64,000 nt of DNA from Tupaia tana (GCA_026018925.1 JAKSZU010000011.1:8328485-8392484); one strand, 5' to 3'; shown: positions 1 through 11,245, counted from the first letter of the stretch. Made by a program: numbers and translations. Notes: a model not told the origin generated them from the sequence alone.

Positions 1-299
1 TTATTTAATATGGAGCAAAAATCCCAATGAACTATATTTTTTGAAGGCTTTGTCTCACTTTGATAATAGTTTACCTCTTTACATCAAATTATTTGTCTGG
101 AAACTTTACATTTCCATATCTCATTTATAAAATTGGAAGACTGTGAGATAAAAAAAAAATGCTTATAATTATTTAGCTCATTTTTCTCCTCTTATACACA
201 ATGAAGTAAGCCAAGAAAGATAATGAGGCTTGGCAAAGATTACTCAGTTATTATTATGATGATTATTATTTAATGAATACCAAACAGGTTCAGTAAGAG

Positions 300-478
300 T
301 GGAACAGTAAAAAGAGAAGCCATTTACAGTCCAACAAACATGAGTTTGAACCTTAGGCTGCCTGCATACAAACTCTCTGCATCTTAGTTGCCTAGTCAGT
401 AAAAATCCTGGACCCTAATATCAAATGTACAGAACTGTTGTTATGATTAAATGACAAATTGCATGAAAAGCACCGCCT
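300..478 (+). repeat. MIR SINE fragment, degraded
   Basis: A B-box-like GAGTTTGAACC near 350 is followed by the MIR-type tail with TTGTTATGATTAAATGA and TGCATGAAAAGCAC. This matches the order of the MIR 3' half, where a GTTGTGAGGATTAAATGA-type motif precedes the AGCACxTAGAACA block. Divergence is high, so the edges are rough. Confidence 0.45.
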
Positions 479-2094
479 ATGGTGGATCACGTGACACTGT
501 ATATGTTTCAAACATGCTCTGTCCTCTCTGCATCTGGGGACAGGAGAGCTTCTGCCACCAGATACAGAAGAGAATTCTCCTGGAAGCAAAAGTGATTACA
601 TTATTCCAACAGTCACTGGGAAAATTGTGAAAATAATCTTCATTCAAAGAACCAGTTGAAATAAGATAATGAGATTGCTCCATATAGAGTAGGAGACATT
701 TGAACCCATGGTCCTGCTGATTACTGGAAGGTATACATACTGGCAGCATGGCGAAGATTCCCTTTGGGTCTAGGGTTTGTTTTTTTTGTTTGTTTTGTTT
801 TTTTTTTTAAATAACTTCCTTCATATTTATCATCTATTTTGGTATACTGTGAAAAGATTATAGATACTTTAAAAATAAAGTTTAAACAGGAGTAAATGAA
901 ATAAGATACTCTGGTTTCAAGTGATCTTGACTCCATTTTGGTTGGTCTGTTGGGGTGTAGTGTAGGAACTCAATCCAAATCTGTGGTCTCCTAAAAATTT
1001 TTTTTTCTTTTAATTAATTAATTTATATATTTTCATTTCATTTTCTTCCATACATTCAATCACATTATTATTTGTCTTACAAAATGGATATTTCAACAGG
1101 TGAACATTTCTCCCTAGTACTATTGATAAAACTATGAAATATCTTCAACAGATAATACCACACCTCTTTGTGCCATTAATGCTTTGCCTCCCTGTCCCTC
1201 CCCCAAATGTCCTTCCTCAGACCCTCCTCTTTCACACACACTGTATCTGGTCTAGGGCTTGTTTTCAACTGAGGAATCATGACATGCCTCTAATGTGGGT
1301 AGCTCTGGCAATTTGGGTATGGATTCACTTTAATATTTTAGAAGCTCTGTAAGAAATGTTGGCTCCCTATTTGTTAAGTCTCTTACTAGAAAGAAATTCT
1401 TCACTTCTAACTTTTTTCTATAGGAGCCTAGTAAGTCAGTGTTTCCTCCCTACTAGGTACCACACCATGCAAATCTGCTCTGTGAATCAGAGGTTTCTTT
1501 CCAGGTGTCCTGTCCTGGGAGGACACAGACTGCTCGCACATGCTGGAGGAAGGATGTCATCCTGGGAGGCAGCAATGCAGACACATGCCAGGTCCAGGAA
1601 AGTATAGCATCCGGTCGACTCTTAAATAATCAATTCCAACAAGTGCAGATGGAGTAGAATTTACCCACAGGAAATGTCAGTCAGAGAATGTCTCTGTGTA
1701 GCATCGCGGAGGTTCACAGTGCTAACCAGTAACTTCAACTGTCGCTTGTTAAAAGAGACTGATGATGTTTATGTTTGTCCACTTGATCATTTTACTTCTC
1801 TTTACATTATAGTTGGGTCAGATTATACCTGGAATAAACTTTCTTTGCTGGCTATCTAGACATGAAAAGAAATATGCTATTCATACTCATAGTGTCACAA
1901 AATGATTTTCAGAAAAAAATGTATTGTTTTTGATATGAAGTCCAGAAATAAATAATCATTGTAATAACATTGTTTTGGAGTTAATTGAACTGGGACTGGG
2001 TACCTGAAAAGGTTAAACCAGGCAAGTAGTTGTGTTCTTGGTATGTTGCCTTGATTTTAGAAAACCAAATTACATATGCTGTTGAAAATTCAGA
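479..2094. other. Unassigned AT-rich sequence
   Basis: No gene or clear repeat recognised. It holds a T tract (781-810) and an isolated AATAAA at 1833-1838 followed by a T-rich stretch, which could be the end of an old LTR, but no matching 5' end was found. ORFs here are under 85 codons and show no familiar motif. Confidence 0.5.
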
Positions 2095-2344
2095 TAGAGG
2101 CCAGCAGGTAGTGTAGTGGTTAAGGCACTGGATTGCCATATGGCCAACTGGAGTCAGAATCCTGGGCCAGTGGCTTGAAAATCACACCCGGTACATCTGC
2201 ATGCATGCCTAAAATCTCTAGAGGAGAGTTGAGTAGAGGGGATTACAGCATGAGGGGGTGATCACTCACCTTCCCTTTCTGTCTCTTTCCAGCAAGTACA
2301 CAGGCTTTACGGCAAAAAAAAAAAAAAAAAAAAAAAAAAGGAAA
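2095..2344 (+). repeat. tRNA-derived SINE, family D
   Basis: Head GGCCAGCAGGTAGTGTAGTG, linker GGCTTGAAAATCACACC, pyrimidine stretch CTTTCTGTCTCTTTCC and a 26-nt A tail. The short repeat AAAATTCAGA at 2085-2094 and 2345-2354 is a plausible TSD. Confidence 0.85.
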
Positions 2345-2363
2345 AAAATTCAGAATTCAGGTA

Positions 2364-2587
2364 GGGCCTGCTTAGTGGAGAGCAGTAAAACACATGCTCT
2401 GCAAAGCTGACCCATGGAGGAAAGTTCTGGGGTCACACCGGAATCCTCCCTGAGTACACCAGGCATCCATGGGCCCATGATCCAGGGCTGGCTGAGGCTA
2501 GGGATGGATTGTGGTACTGTGACTCTGTGGTGGTGCTGTCTCTCTTTGTCTCTCTCACTCACAGAAAGAAATCATCAAAATTTTAAA
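2364..2587 (+). repeat. SINE, family C
   Basis: Sequence from AGCAGTAAAACACATGCTC through GGGATGGATTGTGGTACTG to CTCACTCACAGAAAGAAATC is shared with the copies at 3257 and 23698. AATTCAGGTA flanks it at 2354-2363 and 2588-2597, marking a clean target-site duplication directly abutting the previous SINE. Confidence 0.75.
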
Positions 2588-2802
2588 AATTCAGGTAATA
2601 ATTTTATTTTTCCCATGTTAAGTATTAATGTTCTCACATGAAGAAAAAAATGTGTATTATGAAAAATAACTATGCATGGATTTTAACTTTTTTTTTTTTT
2701 GGACCGCAAAATACTCAGACTTCAATTCCATTGTTCTATGAAGTTTTTGAAACACCTTATATAATTGTGCCTCCTATACTGTTCAAGAATATTAAAGTTA
2801 TA

Positions 2803-3061
2803 AGGGACCAGCAGTTAGCGTAATGGCTATGTCGCTGGACTCCCACGTAGTCGACCGCGGTTCGCGTCCCGGACCCGGTGGCTTAAAACTCATGCCGGGC
2901 ATGTGTGCGTGCGTGCCCAAGATCCCAAGAGGAGAATGGAGGAGAAGGAATTGCGGCATGGCCATCCCCCCTGGGGGGTGATTTCTCTCTTTCTGTCTCT
3001 CTGTCTGTCTCTGTCTGTCTGGCAAGCTCACGCGCCCTATCACAAACCCCCCCCCAAAAAA
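2803..3061 (+). repeat. tRNA-derived SINE, family A, young
   Basis: Near-consensus copy. The A box TTAGCGTAATGG and B box GGTTCGCGTCC keep most CpGs. AAGAATATTAAAGTTATA (2785-2802) recurs with one change at 3062-3079 as an 18-bp TSD. The tail is a C run followed by A. Confidence 0.95.
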
Positions 3062-3256
3062 AAGAATATTAACGTTATATAGTGAGGGTTCTTTTATAAT
3101 ATTCCCTCTTCATCTGAAAAGAGCTTTGAAGCCAGATTCCCCTGCATCCATGAATCCAAACATAAGTACAAAAGAACCACCTCCCTGCCCTAAAACAATA
3201 GGCTCTGCCTAGTCATCCCTCCTCCTCACTGGCCCTTGGCCAACACTCCCCTTTCA

Positions 3257-3518
3257 CTGAACGGTGGCATAGAGGTAAAATGCTCTGCTCTACAAAGGCT
3301 GATCCACACTAAAACATTCGGGATTTGCATCCGGAGACTCCCTCCTCGAGTGTGCCAGGCTTCTGCATGCCCATGAGCTGAGGCTGGCTGAAGCCGGTGA
3401 TGGTCTACAGTGCCAGGACACTGTTGGGGGTAACAAGGTATTTTTCTCTTTCTCTTTCCTCTCTGTCTTTCTCTGTCTCTCTTACTTATAGAAGAAATTA
3501 AAAAATAAACATACCAAA
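3257..3518 (+). repeat. SINE, family C
   Basis: Head ACGGTGGCATAGAGGTAAAA, centre GCATGCCCATGAGCTGAGGC, and end CTTACTTATAGAAGAAATTA, parallel to the copy at 2364. No clean flanking duplication was seen, consistent with greater age. Confidence 0.7.
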
Positions 3519-5060
3519 AAAAGTCATAGAAAAATCATGGAAAAGACAGATAATAACAACACAAAAAACTGACAATTTTAAGTATCCAAAATATCGCAGA
3601 AAACCTTGAGAGTAACATACAAGCTGGGACAAAATCAAAACTAATATGCTCTATAAATTTAGATCTACTTACACACCAGGAAAAACTATTATCCTAAAAG
3701 GAAAATGGGCAGAATACACAGATGGAAAATTAATAAAGAGCCAGAAAGGGCCATTTACCATAACAAATGTTGTTCACAGTCAATGTTCGTTGAATAATGG
3801 GCAGCAAAGCAGAAAATGAATCAGGCAATTACAGATTCAAGCACAATTTTATATCTCAGCCATCAAGTTGATAAAAATAGAACTGTTGGACACCACCACT
3901 TGCTAGTAACATGTGGGAGAGTGGGGGGCACCGTGCCTTGCTCGTAGAAGTAGAAGATGGTTCAGCCCACGTGGAGAGCACTTTGTCAGTAGCTCAGAGT
4001 TCAAATGTATATGTCTTACCACTCAGAGATTCCACTTTAAGTACCTATTCTTAAGACATTTAAAGGGTCAGCATGGTGGTTAAGGTGCTGGATTCTTACA
4101 TGGCTGACTATGGTTCGAGTCCTAGACATGGAAACTTGAAAATCACAATGTATGTGTGTGTGTGTGTGTGGCAGGGGGGCTAAAATCCCAAGAAGAGAAT
4201 GGAAAAGAAGGGATTGAGGTATGGCTTTCCCTGGAGGAGAGGGTGTAATTTCTCAGTCTTCCTCTCACTGTCTCCTTCTGGCGAGTGCACGTACCCTATG
4301 GCCTAAAAAAAAATGGACAAAAACATGGAGGGACATATACAAGGTTTACTGAAGTGTTGCCTTTAGTAGCCAACACTTAGAAACATGGTAAGATATTAGA
4401 TGGCACTCATACGGTTTTCTACAGTCAAATATGCATGTGGAATATTACCTAGAAGTGAAAGGAAATCATAAACTATTTATTTACTTGTACATTTACACAT
4501 ACATAGTAAAAGACTTAGAAGCATAGGATGAAAATGACAGAGCTTAGCACACTATCTTACCATTTCCATACATCTAAAACACACAATAGTAAGGTACCAC
4601 TTAGCGATCATGGTTGCTATGGGTATAAAGTGTACCTCCATTTTTACCTGCAGTGTTTCGTTTCCTCTACTGAAAACAGATAGAAGAGAAAAAACTATAG
4701 AGACAGTGAAAAGCTGAGTGGCTGGGAGGGGCTGGTGAGGACGGAGGGATGAACACAGGAGTACAGCATTTTTGGACAGTGAGACTACCCTATGCGATAC
4801 TCTAGAGGAGGACACATGCCACCACACATTCACCCAGTCCCAGAGTGCACAGCACCCAGAGTGAGCACGAACATGGACTGTGGGCTTGGGTAATAGGGAC
4901 GTGTCAATGCAGGTTCACCATTCATAGCAAACGTACCATGTGGAGGGTGGAAGGGTGGTATTAATGATGGTGGAAACTTGTACAGGTGTGGGGCAGGAGG
5001 CAAACAGGAAATCTCCGACCTACTGGGTTTTGCCATGAACCTAAAACTGCTCTAAAGTAA
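3519..5060 (+). mobile_element. Old L1M remnant (ORF2 3' part and 3' UTR)
   Basis: Degraded, with many stops. Phrases such as AAAATAGAACTGTTGGACACC, a GATTCCACTTTAAGTACC block and the 3' stretch GTGTCAATGCAGGTTCACCA through CTAAAACTGCTCTAAAG occur in the same order as in mammalian L1M ORF2 ends and 3' UTRs. A family D SINE (4065-4312) interrupts it. The subfamily is not assigned. Confidence 0.55.
4065..4312 (+). repeat. tRNA-derived SINE, family D
   Basis: GGTCAGCATGGTGGTTAAGG head, intact B box GGTTCGAGTCC, a (GT)n of about 20 bp inside the body where most copies have GTGTGTGCGTGC, and an end CCCTATGGCCTAAAAAAAAA. It lies within L1M sequence. Confidence 0.85.
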
Positions 5061-5580
5061 TGAAGTCAGGTGGTTAAGGCAGCTAGATCCCACATGGTGT
5101 ACAGCATGATTTGAATCCCAATTCCTGAAGTTTGAGAAACTGCTGGCTGCTGGGCTTATGGATGTGCATGCCCAAAATCTTTTCTTTGGAGAGGTTTTTG
5201 CTGTAGGGCGCATGCACCCGCCAGAAAGACAGAGAGAGACAGAGAGACAGGAAGCGAGAAATCACCCCTCAGGGGGGATGGCCACGCCGCAATCCCTTCT
5301 CCTCCATTCTCCTCTCAGGATCCTGGGCGTGCACGCACACGCAACCGGTGTGAGTTTATACCACCGGATCCGGGACGCGAACCGCTGTCGACTACTGGGA
5401 GTTCAGTGACATAGCCATTACGCTAACTGCTGGTCCCTGCATGCCCAAAATCCTGACATTGAATGGAAGAGAAAGGATTGTTGCATGGCTGTCCCCGCAG
5501 GATGGAATATGGGGTGCTTTCTCACTTTCTCTTTCTTTGCAGTTCTATAGGAAATCATAAATAAATAAAGTCTTAAAAGA
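5061..5580 (+). repeat. SINE family D, split by a younger SINE
   Basis: The 5' part (5061-5179) carries GGTGGTTAAGGCAGCTAGATC and a degraded B box. The 3' part (5453-5580) continues with the GAATGGAAGAGAAAGGATTG body and ends ATAAATAAATAAAG. The two halves join exactly once the insert at 5180-5437 and one TSD copy are removed. Confidence 0.85.
5180..5437 (-). repeat. Family A SINE nested in a family D SINE
   Basis: Reverse-strand copy running from CTTTGGAGAGGTTTTTGCT to GCTAACTGCTGGTCCC. TGCATGCCCAAAATC, itself part of the host SINE, is duplicated at 5165-5179 and 5438-5452. Confidence 0.95.
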
Positions 5581-5987
5581 AAAAAAAAGGAAAGTATTAT
5601 AAAATGTTAATAACTATCATTTCTAAGCATGAAATGGTGGGTTATTTTCATTTTTAAGAAAGTGGAAGTAAACATTATCATTATCATAAAAAGTTAAGAA
5701 AGATAAATCAACCAAAAACTTAAACAGGTAACCTACAGAAGAGAGACAAGCGAGAAAGCGTGCAACAGCACCCAAGAGATGTAAATTGAAGCCATAACCC
5801 ACACAGATTTTCAACAAAGTGTGTAGTGCTTGAACAGGTGTGCTGTCCCGGGAAGCCTAGTCCAGGTGGGGCAGGCCCTTCTTAGGATTCCCTTTTCACC
5901 TTCCCTCACCCTGAGAGAGCTAGAGGCAGTGATTAAGAAAAGAGGATTTAAAAAAAAAGAAGAAGAAAAGAAAAAAACAAAGAGTGT
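5581..5987. other. Unassigned sequence
   Basis: No gene or repeat recognised. An A/G-rich run at 5950-5980 leads directly into the next SINE. Confidence 0.5.
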
Positions 5988-6260
5988 GGCTAGCAGGTGG
6001 CATGGCAGCTAAATTGCTGGATTCCCACGACTGACTGTGGTTTGAGTCCCGGATCCAGTGGCTTAAAAATCTCACCAGGCATGTGTGTGTGCATGTCCAA
6101 AATCCTGAGGAGAATAGAGAAGAAGGGACTGTGGCGTGGCCGTTGCTGGGGTTGGTGGGGGGGAGGGAGGAGGTTCCTCACTTTCTCTCTCTCTCCCTCT
6201 CTCTCTTTGTGTCTCTCCAGTGATTGCATGCACCGTACAGCATAAACTTTAAAAAAAATA
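5988..6260 (+). repeat. tRNA-derived SINE, family D
   Basis: Head CTAGCAGGTGGCATGGCAGC, B box GGTTTGAGTCC, a G-rich insertion GGGGTTGGTGGGGGGGAGG near 6147-6167 and an end CCGTACAGCATAAACTTT. The head carries the CTCF-like core discussed in the findings. Confidence 0.85.
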
Positions 6261-6267
6261 TCGGAGT

Positions 6268-6412
6268 GGGCCACACATTGGTGCAGTGGTAATACAGCTG
6301 GTCCCACATAGGAAGATCACAGGTTCACATCCCAGGGCTGCCTTGCATGCTGTGAGGCTTCACCTTCTTTGTATCTTTTTGTCTCTCTCTCATAGAAGAA
6401 ATAAACTTTTTA
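6268..6412 (+). repeat. SINE, family C, short form
   Basis: Head ATTGGTGCAGTGGTAATACA, B-box-like AGGTTCACATCCCAG and end CTCTCATAGAAGAAATAAAC. At about 145 bp it lacks the middle segment seen at 2364 and may be a distinct short subfamily. Confidence 0.7.
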
Positions 6413-6420
6413 AAAAAGAG

Positions 6421-6905
6421 AAAGGGGCAATAAAATATGGTACCCTGTGAAGCATTACCACACAGAAAGGTCCCAGTGTCATATCCAGAGACCTCTCTGA
6501 GTACACTGGGCATGCAGGTGGCTGAAACTGGCAGTGGGTAGTAGAATCAAGATTCTTTGGGGGATATCGTGGATATTGTTTCTTTTCTTTTTTTTGGAGA
6601 GATTTTTACTACAGGGCGCGTGCGCTCACCAGACAGACAGAGAGAGACAGAGAGACAGAAAGCGAGAAATCACCCCCCAGGGGGGATGGCCATGACACAA
6701 TCCCTTCTCCTCCATTCTCCTCTCCGGATCTTGGGCACACACGCACATGCGCCCAGCGTGAGTTTTAAGCCACCGGGTCTGGGACACGAACCGCGGTCAA
6801 CTACGTGGCAGTCCAGCGACATAGCCATTATGCTAACTGCTGGTCCCATCATGGATATTGTTTCTGTCTCTCTATATCTCAGGAAAGAAAGAAATCAACT
6901 TTAAA
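6421..6905 (+). repeat. SINE family C, split by a family A SINE
   Basis: The left part (6421-6583) has the CCAGAGACCTCTCTGAGTAC segment. The right part (6852-6905) has CTCTCTATATCTCAGGAAAG and AAGAAATCAACTTT. Removing the reverse-strand SINE at 6584-6851 restores a continuous family C unit. Confidence 0.75.
6584..6851 (-). repeat. Family A SINE nested in family C
   Basis: Full-length reverse-strand copy with GCTATAGGGCG-type 3' end sequence and GCTGGTCCC at its head. The TSD TGGATATTGTTTCT is at 6570-6583 and 6852-6865. Confidence 0.95.
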
Positions 6906-8289
6906 ATGAATAAAAAGCAAAGAGAAATGGAAAAAATAAGCCACAATGTAATATACCTTTTCCCTATGCTAGGTCATGTCTGATACTAGGGAGAGGAAAA
7001 GTTTTGAATTATATATGAAGTTTTCAACTTAACTATAGAACTTTCTATGCCTGAGCATGTGACGTATCCTTAACAAGAATATCCTATGATGGAATGTGAC
7101 AGATTCAAGATGACATCATGGACTGGGATAAGAAGATCCAATTCCTTAGAGTTGCAAACAATGATAGAAAAATGGAAATAAAACACCATCTACCCACACA
7201 CTTGATAAGCCAAAGACTAGCAATGCAAGAGAGGAGTCACATTTTGATAGAATAACCATCTGTCTGGGTTGCCCAGGTCAGTCCCAAGTGCTGCTTATTC
7301 CAAAGTAATTAATAGCACTCTCTTTTATTCTCAGGGGTGTCCCGGCTCGGACAATGGTAAAACTTCATGATTAAGTTATTTGTTCAAGGACGCTCGGTGA
7401 AAAAGTGACAACACTGGAGTGCAAACAAGGTCTGGGTGGTTGCAAACTGTGTTCTTTCCGCCATTATGAAATATCATTCATCTGGACTGGCAGCCTAAAT
7501 CAGTGAAGTTTTGCAAATACAGTTCAAGAAAAGTAAATGATCCCTATTGCTTTCAAGACTGTATCATGCTCCATAGTTAAGCCAATAATTATTGGCACTT
7601 AGAAACTCTTGGGGATTGATCTTAATGAATAAATAAGTACCATGTGCGTATAATATCAACATCTGGTTCTAAAGAGATGGCAATATGTATTTTCTTGACT
7701 AAACCAACCACTTAGGGCTTACGTTTTCCATTCGCCTGCCTGTTTTCTTCATTAGCCACACAAAGGTAAAAGTCTTTTGCAATGGTCATGAATTTCAAAT
7801 GAGTAGAATTCAGATTAAATCATTTTTTATGTTTTAATAGAACTACCGAAATAGGGTTACTACTCGTAAAAGCTTAAAATACCAAGCAATAATTTTAATG
7901 CTGTGTCCCATAGTATAAACAGTATAAAAATTGTATGTCACCTTCTTTTAAATATCAAGTTACAATATTGTGCCTTTTTATAAAGAGACAGAAACTTGAG
8001 TGTATATTTGCAAAAAAATTCATCCTTAGGGACGTATCTTGAAATATTAAAAATGTCTGTGAAAAACCACACACTACACCTCATTGTGTAAGCTGCATTG
8101 ACACCCGCTTACACATGAATGCTCTCTAATATATCTAATATCACAGTTTATCTGTGACCATGCAATTATTTTCTTTTAGATTAAAAAGCAGTATTTCCAA
8201 AGTTAGGAAGCGATTTTTCAATTTCTGTCCCTCTAAATACTATCTTAGAAGGAAATAACCACGAGATCCACATTGAGATGGAATGATAG
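6906..8289. other. Unassigned, repeat-poor sequence
   Basis: No gene recognised. A pair of imperfect inverted GTCTGGGTTGCCCAGG-like and GTCCCGGCTCGGAC segments near 7262 and 7338 hints at an old hAT-type element, but I could not define ends. Confidence 0.45.
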
Positions 8290-8450
8290 AAGAATAGAAG
8301 CCTTGGGCTTCCCTCTGTCTTGTATTGGCTGTGTGACCTAGAGCAAACAATTTAACCTCTCTGAGCCTCAATTTCCTTTCGTGCAAAATGGAAATGATGC
8401 TGCTTGCCTGACAAGTTTAAATTAGGCTCAAAACTAGAAAGTGAGCTAAT
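8290..8450 (+). repeat. MIR SINE
   Basis: Contains GCTGTGTGACCTAGAGCAAA, TTTAACCTCTCTGAGCCTCA and TTTCCTTTCGTGCAAAATGG, the diagnostic central MIR block in sense orientation, followed by the AAATTAG and GAGCTAAT remnants of the 3' part. Confidence 0.85.
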
Positions 8451-8485
8451 ATGTGTGTGGTGATGCCTTCAAAAGTACCTTCAGA

Positions 8486-8750
8486 GGGACCAGCAGTTAG
8501 CGTAATGGCTAAGTCGCTGGACTCCCACATAGTCGACCGCGGTTTGAGTCCCGGATCTGGTGGCTTAAAACTCACACCGGGTGCGTGTGCGTGCGTGCCC
8601 AAGATCCCGAGAGGAGAATGGAGGAGAAGGGATTGCGGCGTGGCCATCCCCCTGGGGGGTGATTTCTCGCTTTCTGTCTCTCTGTCTCTGTCTGTCTGTC
8701 GAGCGCACGTGCCCTGTAGCAAAAACCTCTCCAAAAAAAAAAAAAAAAAA
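8486..8750 (+). repeat. Family A SINE, young
   Basis: Near-consensus. The head starts GGGACCAGCAGTTAGCGTAA and the element ends with an 18-nt A tail. AGTACCTTCAGA at 8474-8485 recurs at 8750-8761. It is followed 30 bp later by an inverted family A copy. Confidence 0.95.
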
Positions 8751-8780
8751 GTACCTTCAGAAACATCCATTCTGATTTTT

Positions 8781-9037
8781 CTTTCTTTTTTTTTTTTTTT
8801 TTTTTTGAGGGGGGGAGGTATTTGCTATAGAGCGTGCGCGGTCGCCAGGAAGACAGAGAGAGACAGAAAGCGAGAAATCACCCCCCAGTGGGGATGGCCA
8901 CACCGCAATCCCTTCTTCTCCATTCTCCTCTTGGGATCTTGGGCATGCACGCACAAACGCTCGGCCTGAGTTTAAGCCACCGGGTCCAGGACTTGAACCG
9001 TGGTCGACGACATAACCATTACGCCAACTGCTGGTCC
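8781..9037 (-). repeat. Family A SINE, inverted neighbour
   Basis: A long T run (about 8787-8806) is the reverse-strand A tail, followed by a G run and the element body ending GCCAACTGCTGGTCCC. Its tail faces the tail of the SINE at 8486-8750. Confidence 0.92.
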
Positions 9038-9091
9038 CATAATTTTTCAAAGGACTGTACAAGTTCAAGGCATTATTATTAGTGTTATTAT

Positions 9092-9320
9092 TTAAGGTTT
9101 TCCCACAGGGGTGTGCATTCGCCAGAGAGAGACAGTGAGCCAGAACGTGAGAATTCACCCCTAGCGGGGATGGTCATGCACAATCCATTCTCCTACATTC
9201 TCCTCCTGACAATTTGGGCACAGTCGCACATGCAGTGGATTTGAATTTCAAGCCTCCAGGTCCAGGACTCAAACCATGGTTTTGTTCAGTACCCCAGTGA
9301 CCGCGCCACCTACTGGCCCC
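9092..9320 (-). repeat. tRNA-derived SINE, family D
   Basis: Reverse-strand copy with GTGTGCATTCGCCAGAGAG and the head GCGCCACCTACTGGCCCC. Read on its own strand the head is GGGGCCAGTAGGTGGCGC, a close CTCF core match. Confidence 0.85.
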
Positions 9321-9539
9321 AGGTATTATTATCATTATTAGTACAAGAAACTTCCAACTGACAATACCCTTGGGCAGAAAAAACAAAAAACAAAAACAAA
9401 AACAAAACAAAACCAAAAAATGCTTCTTAACATGGGGCTTTCAGAATTCCAAAAGAGGAGGGTAGACCGGCTCAGTGCTGGGAGGTAGAATTGGAAAGCA
9501 CCGTGGAGGAATGAATCACCTCTCAACAGATCCCTGCAT
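9321..9539. other. Spacer with A/C-rich microsatellite
   Basis: An (AAAAC)n-like run lies at 9379-9418. The rest is not recognised and leads into the CpG-rich block. Confidence 0.5.
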
Positions 9540-10110
9540 TTCCAACGTGCATGCGTTGGGTGGATAAACCCTGCGGAAAGCTCTCGCTCTGACAAGTTCA
9601 ACCGCGGTTGTCAATCTCTGCAGAGCTGCTAACCGAGCCCTCCTGAGCTTGGGGAGGGAACTCCCGCCTTGGCCCAGACAGCCCTGCTCTGCAACTGATC
9701 TTCCCCGGAGCCCTTTAATGAAGTTTGACACTTGGCAGAGGCGCAGAGCCCAGGCACATGCTCTTAATGAGCTCTCATTCCTAAGAGGCTTTGGCATCGC
9801 AGGAGCAAATCTCCTGCCATGTGCTTCCTCGAGTTATCTGCCTGGCTCCCAGGGCGGGGGAGGCTGCAGTTAACTACGTGCGGCGAGGAGACGCCGCATC
9901 AGGCCACATCTGTTGGAGACACCGCTGTCCGCATTCATTGCCAGGCCTTGGTCCAAGGGGAGAACAGCGGACGCTCAGTACAAAGCTCAGCAATCTCTCC
10001 TAGACTGAGCCCAACAGGCGTCCTGTGTAGGCGAGGTCTGGCTGGCAGGCGGCACTGTGAGCCCACCTTGTGCACCAAAGGCTCCGCCCTCTGTGTAGGC
10101 AGGCCCCACA
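9540..10110. promoter_or_regulatory. CpG-rich, non-repeat block; candidate CpG-island-like regulatory element
   Basis: By eye this block has roughly 25 CpGs in about 500 bp outside any SINE, far above the flanks, and high GC. It contains GC boxes (GGGCGGGGGAGG near 9851; GGGCGGG near 10158 just beyond), TTAATGAG homeodomain-like sites near 9774 and a CATCTGTT E-box near 9907. No TATA box, exon or long ORF with known motifs was found, so a promoter, enhancer or first exon remains open. Counts are visual estimates. Confidence 0.35.
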
Positions 10111-11024
10111 AGTAGAAAGCATTCCTGTGTCCAGAAAGTCTCAGCAAAGGTCTGACTGGGCGGGTCTTGCTCTGAGGCTTACATAGAATGACAGTTTTGT
10201 GCATTCATGTATTCGACAAGCCAGGGTGGAATCCCCATTACTACCAAATACTCGTCCACCTGCCTGGGAGGGATGCAGTGGTTGCAGGGGTTGGAAGGAG
10301 AGCTTGCATTCTACTAGGGAGAAAGATGACAACCCCTTGCATTAACAAGGCCATTACAGGCACCTTCTGAGTGTTTGAGGGACACAGGGGTCATGCGAGA
10401 GGATTAGGAGGAAGACCACGTTGGAGAGGGTGGACAGGTCAAACTGCAGGCACTGAGCTGCCCTGTGCTGGCAGAGCAGGGCATGGCCCTGGAGAGCTAA
10501 GGAAAGAGTATTTTACGCAGGGAGATGGCGCACGCAGAGGGAGAGGGCGAGACCTCTAAGTGAGGGATTGTGGGGAGAGGTGCTCTGTAAGCCACAAAGT
10601 AGAGAGGAGTAATGGTTCATTAGCACCATCACTGGGGTTTGGGTATCCTGCACCCTTCCGACTGCACGGGAGTACGGCTGGTTGGGTCTGTGTCATGTAA
10701 TCCATGCACTCTGATGGACGGTGCTCTTTGCTTACCATGCTGTGCTGTCATCGTCCTTGTCCTGTCCCTTTTCCCCTTCTGACAGAGAGGTCCCTGAATG
10801 CGGGCACTTTTGTTTTTTTGTGGCACTCGCACCTGGCAGAGAGATTTAACATAAAGTAGGCATCTCGGGAATACTTGCCAAGGGTACAAATCGGAGGCAG
10901 CCTCTGTGGTGGTAAGAGAGAATGGGCTGCTGTCAAGGTGCCTGCAGAGGGAGAATCCTGCAATTCTTCTTGCAAAATTAGAGGAAGACTTCATCTCAAA
11001 GGAGCCTGTCACCACAGGCATGAC
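10111..11024. other. Unassigned, moderately GC-rich
   Basis: No repeat recognised. Overlapping short ORFs exist on both strands, the longest 160 codons on the minus strand, but none shows a domain, Kozak context or splice evidence that I can support. Confidence 0.4.
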
Positions 11025-11166
11025 GGGGGGGGGGGGGGGGTCTTCAAACAGTTGATGAAAAATGCATATCATGGAAAACCCATGCCTGGATTTCAAACAT
11101 TTTTGCACCAAGATGAACTCCTACTTTAATTCCAGTATGCCGCAACACTTTTGAAGTCCCCTTATA
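11025..11166. mobile_element. Mariner-type MITE, copy 1
   Basis: Left end GGGGTCTTCAAACAGTTGAT and right end CACTTTTGAAGTCCCCTTAT are imperfect inverted repeats, with TTTAATTCCAGT mirrored inside. The terminal G of the left end has expanded to a run of 16 G (11025-11040). The same arms occur at 20305, 36946 and 51563. Confidence 0.65.
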
Positions 11167-11245
11167 TAGCCATCACTGCAGGGATCTCAAGTGTGTCCCA
11201 CCTGTTTTTCTGGGCATGGATGAACAGATCTAAAAGTACTTTTTC

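Noticed and set aside
950-1860. Possible complete LTR ending after the AATAAA at 1833
   Set aside because: No TG/CA ends, no target duplication and no recognisable internal LTR motif.
8451-8969. 172-codon plus-strand ORF
   Set aside because: Made of two SINE copies and their tails; the translation shows Pro/Arg-rich SINE sequence and homopolymer runs.
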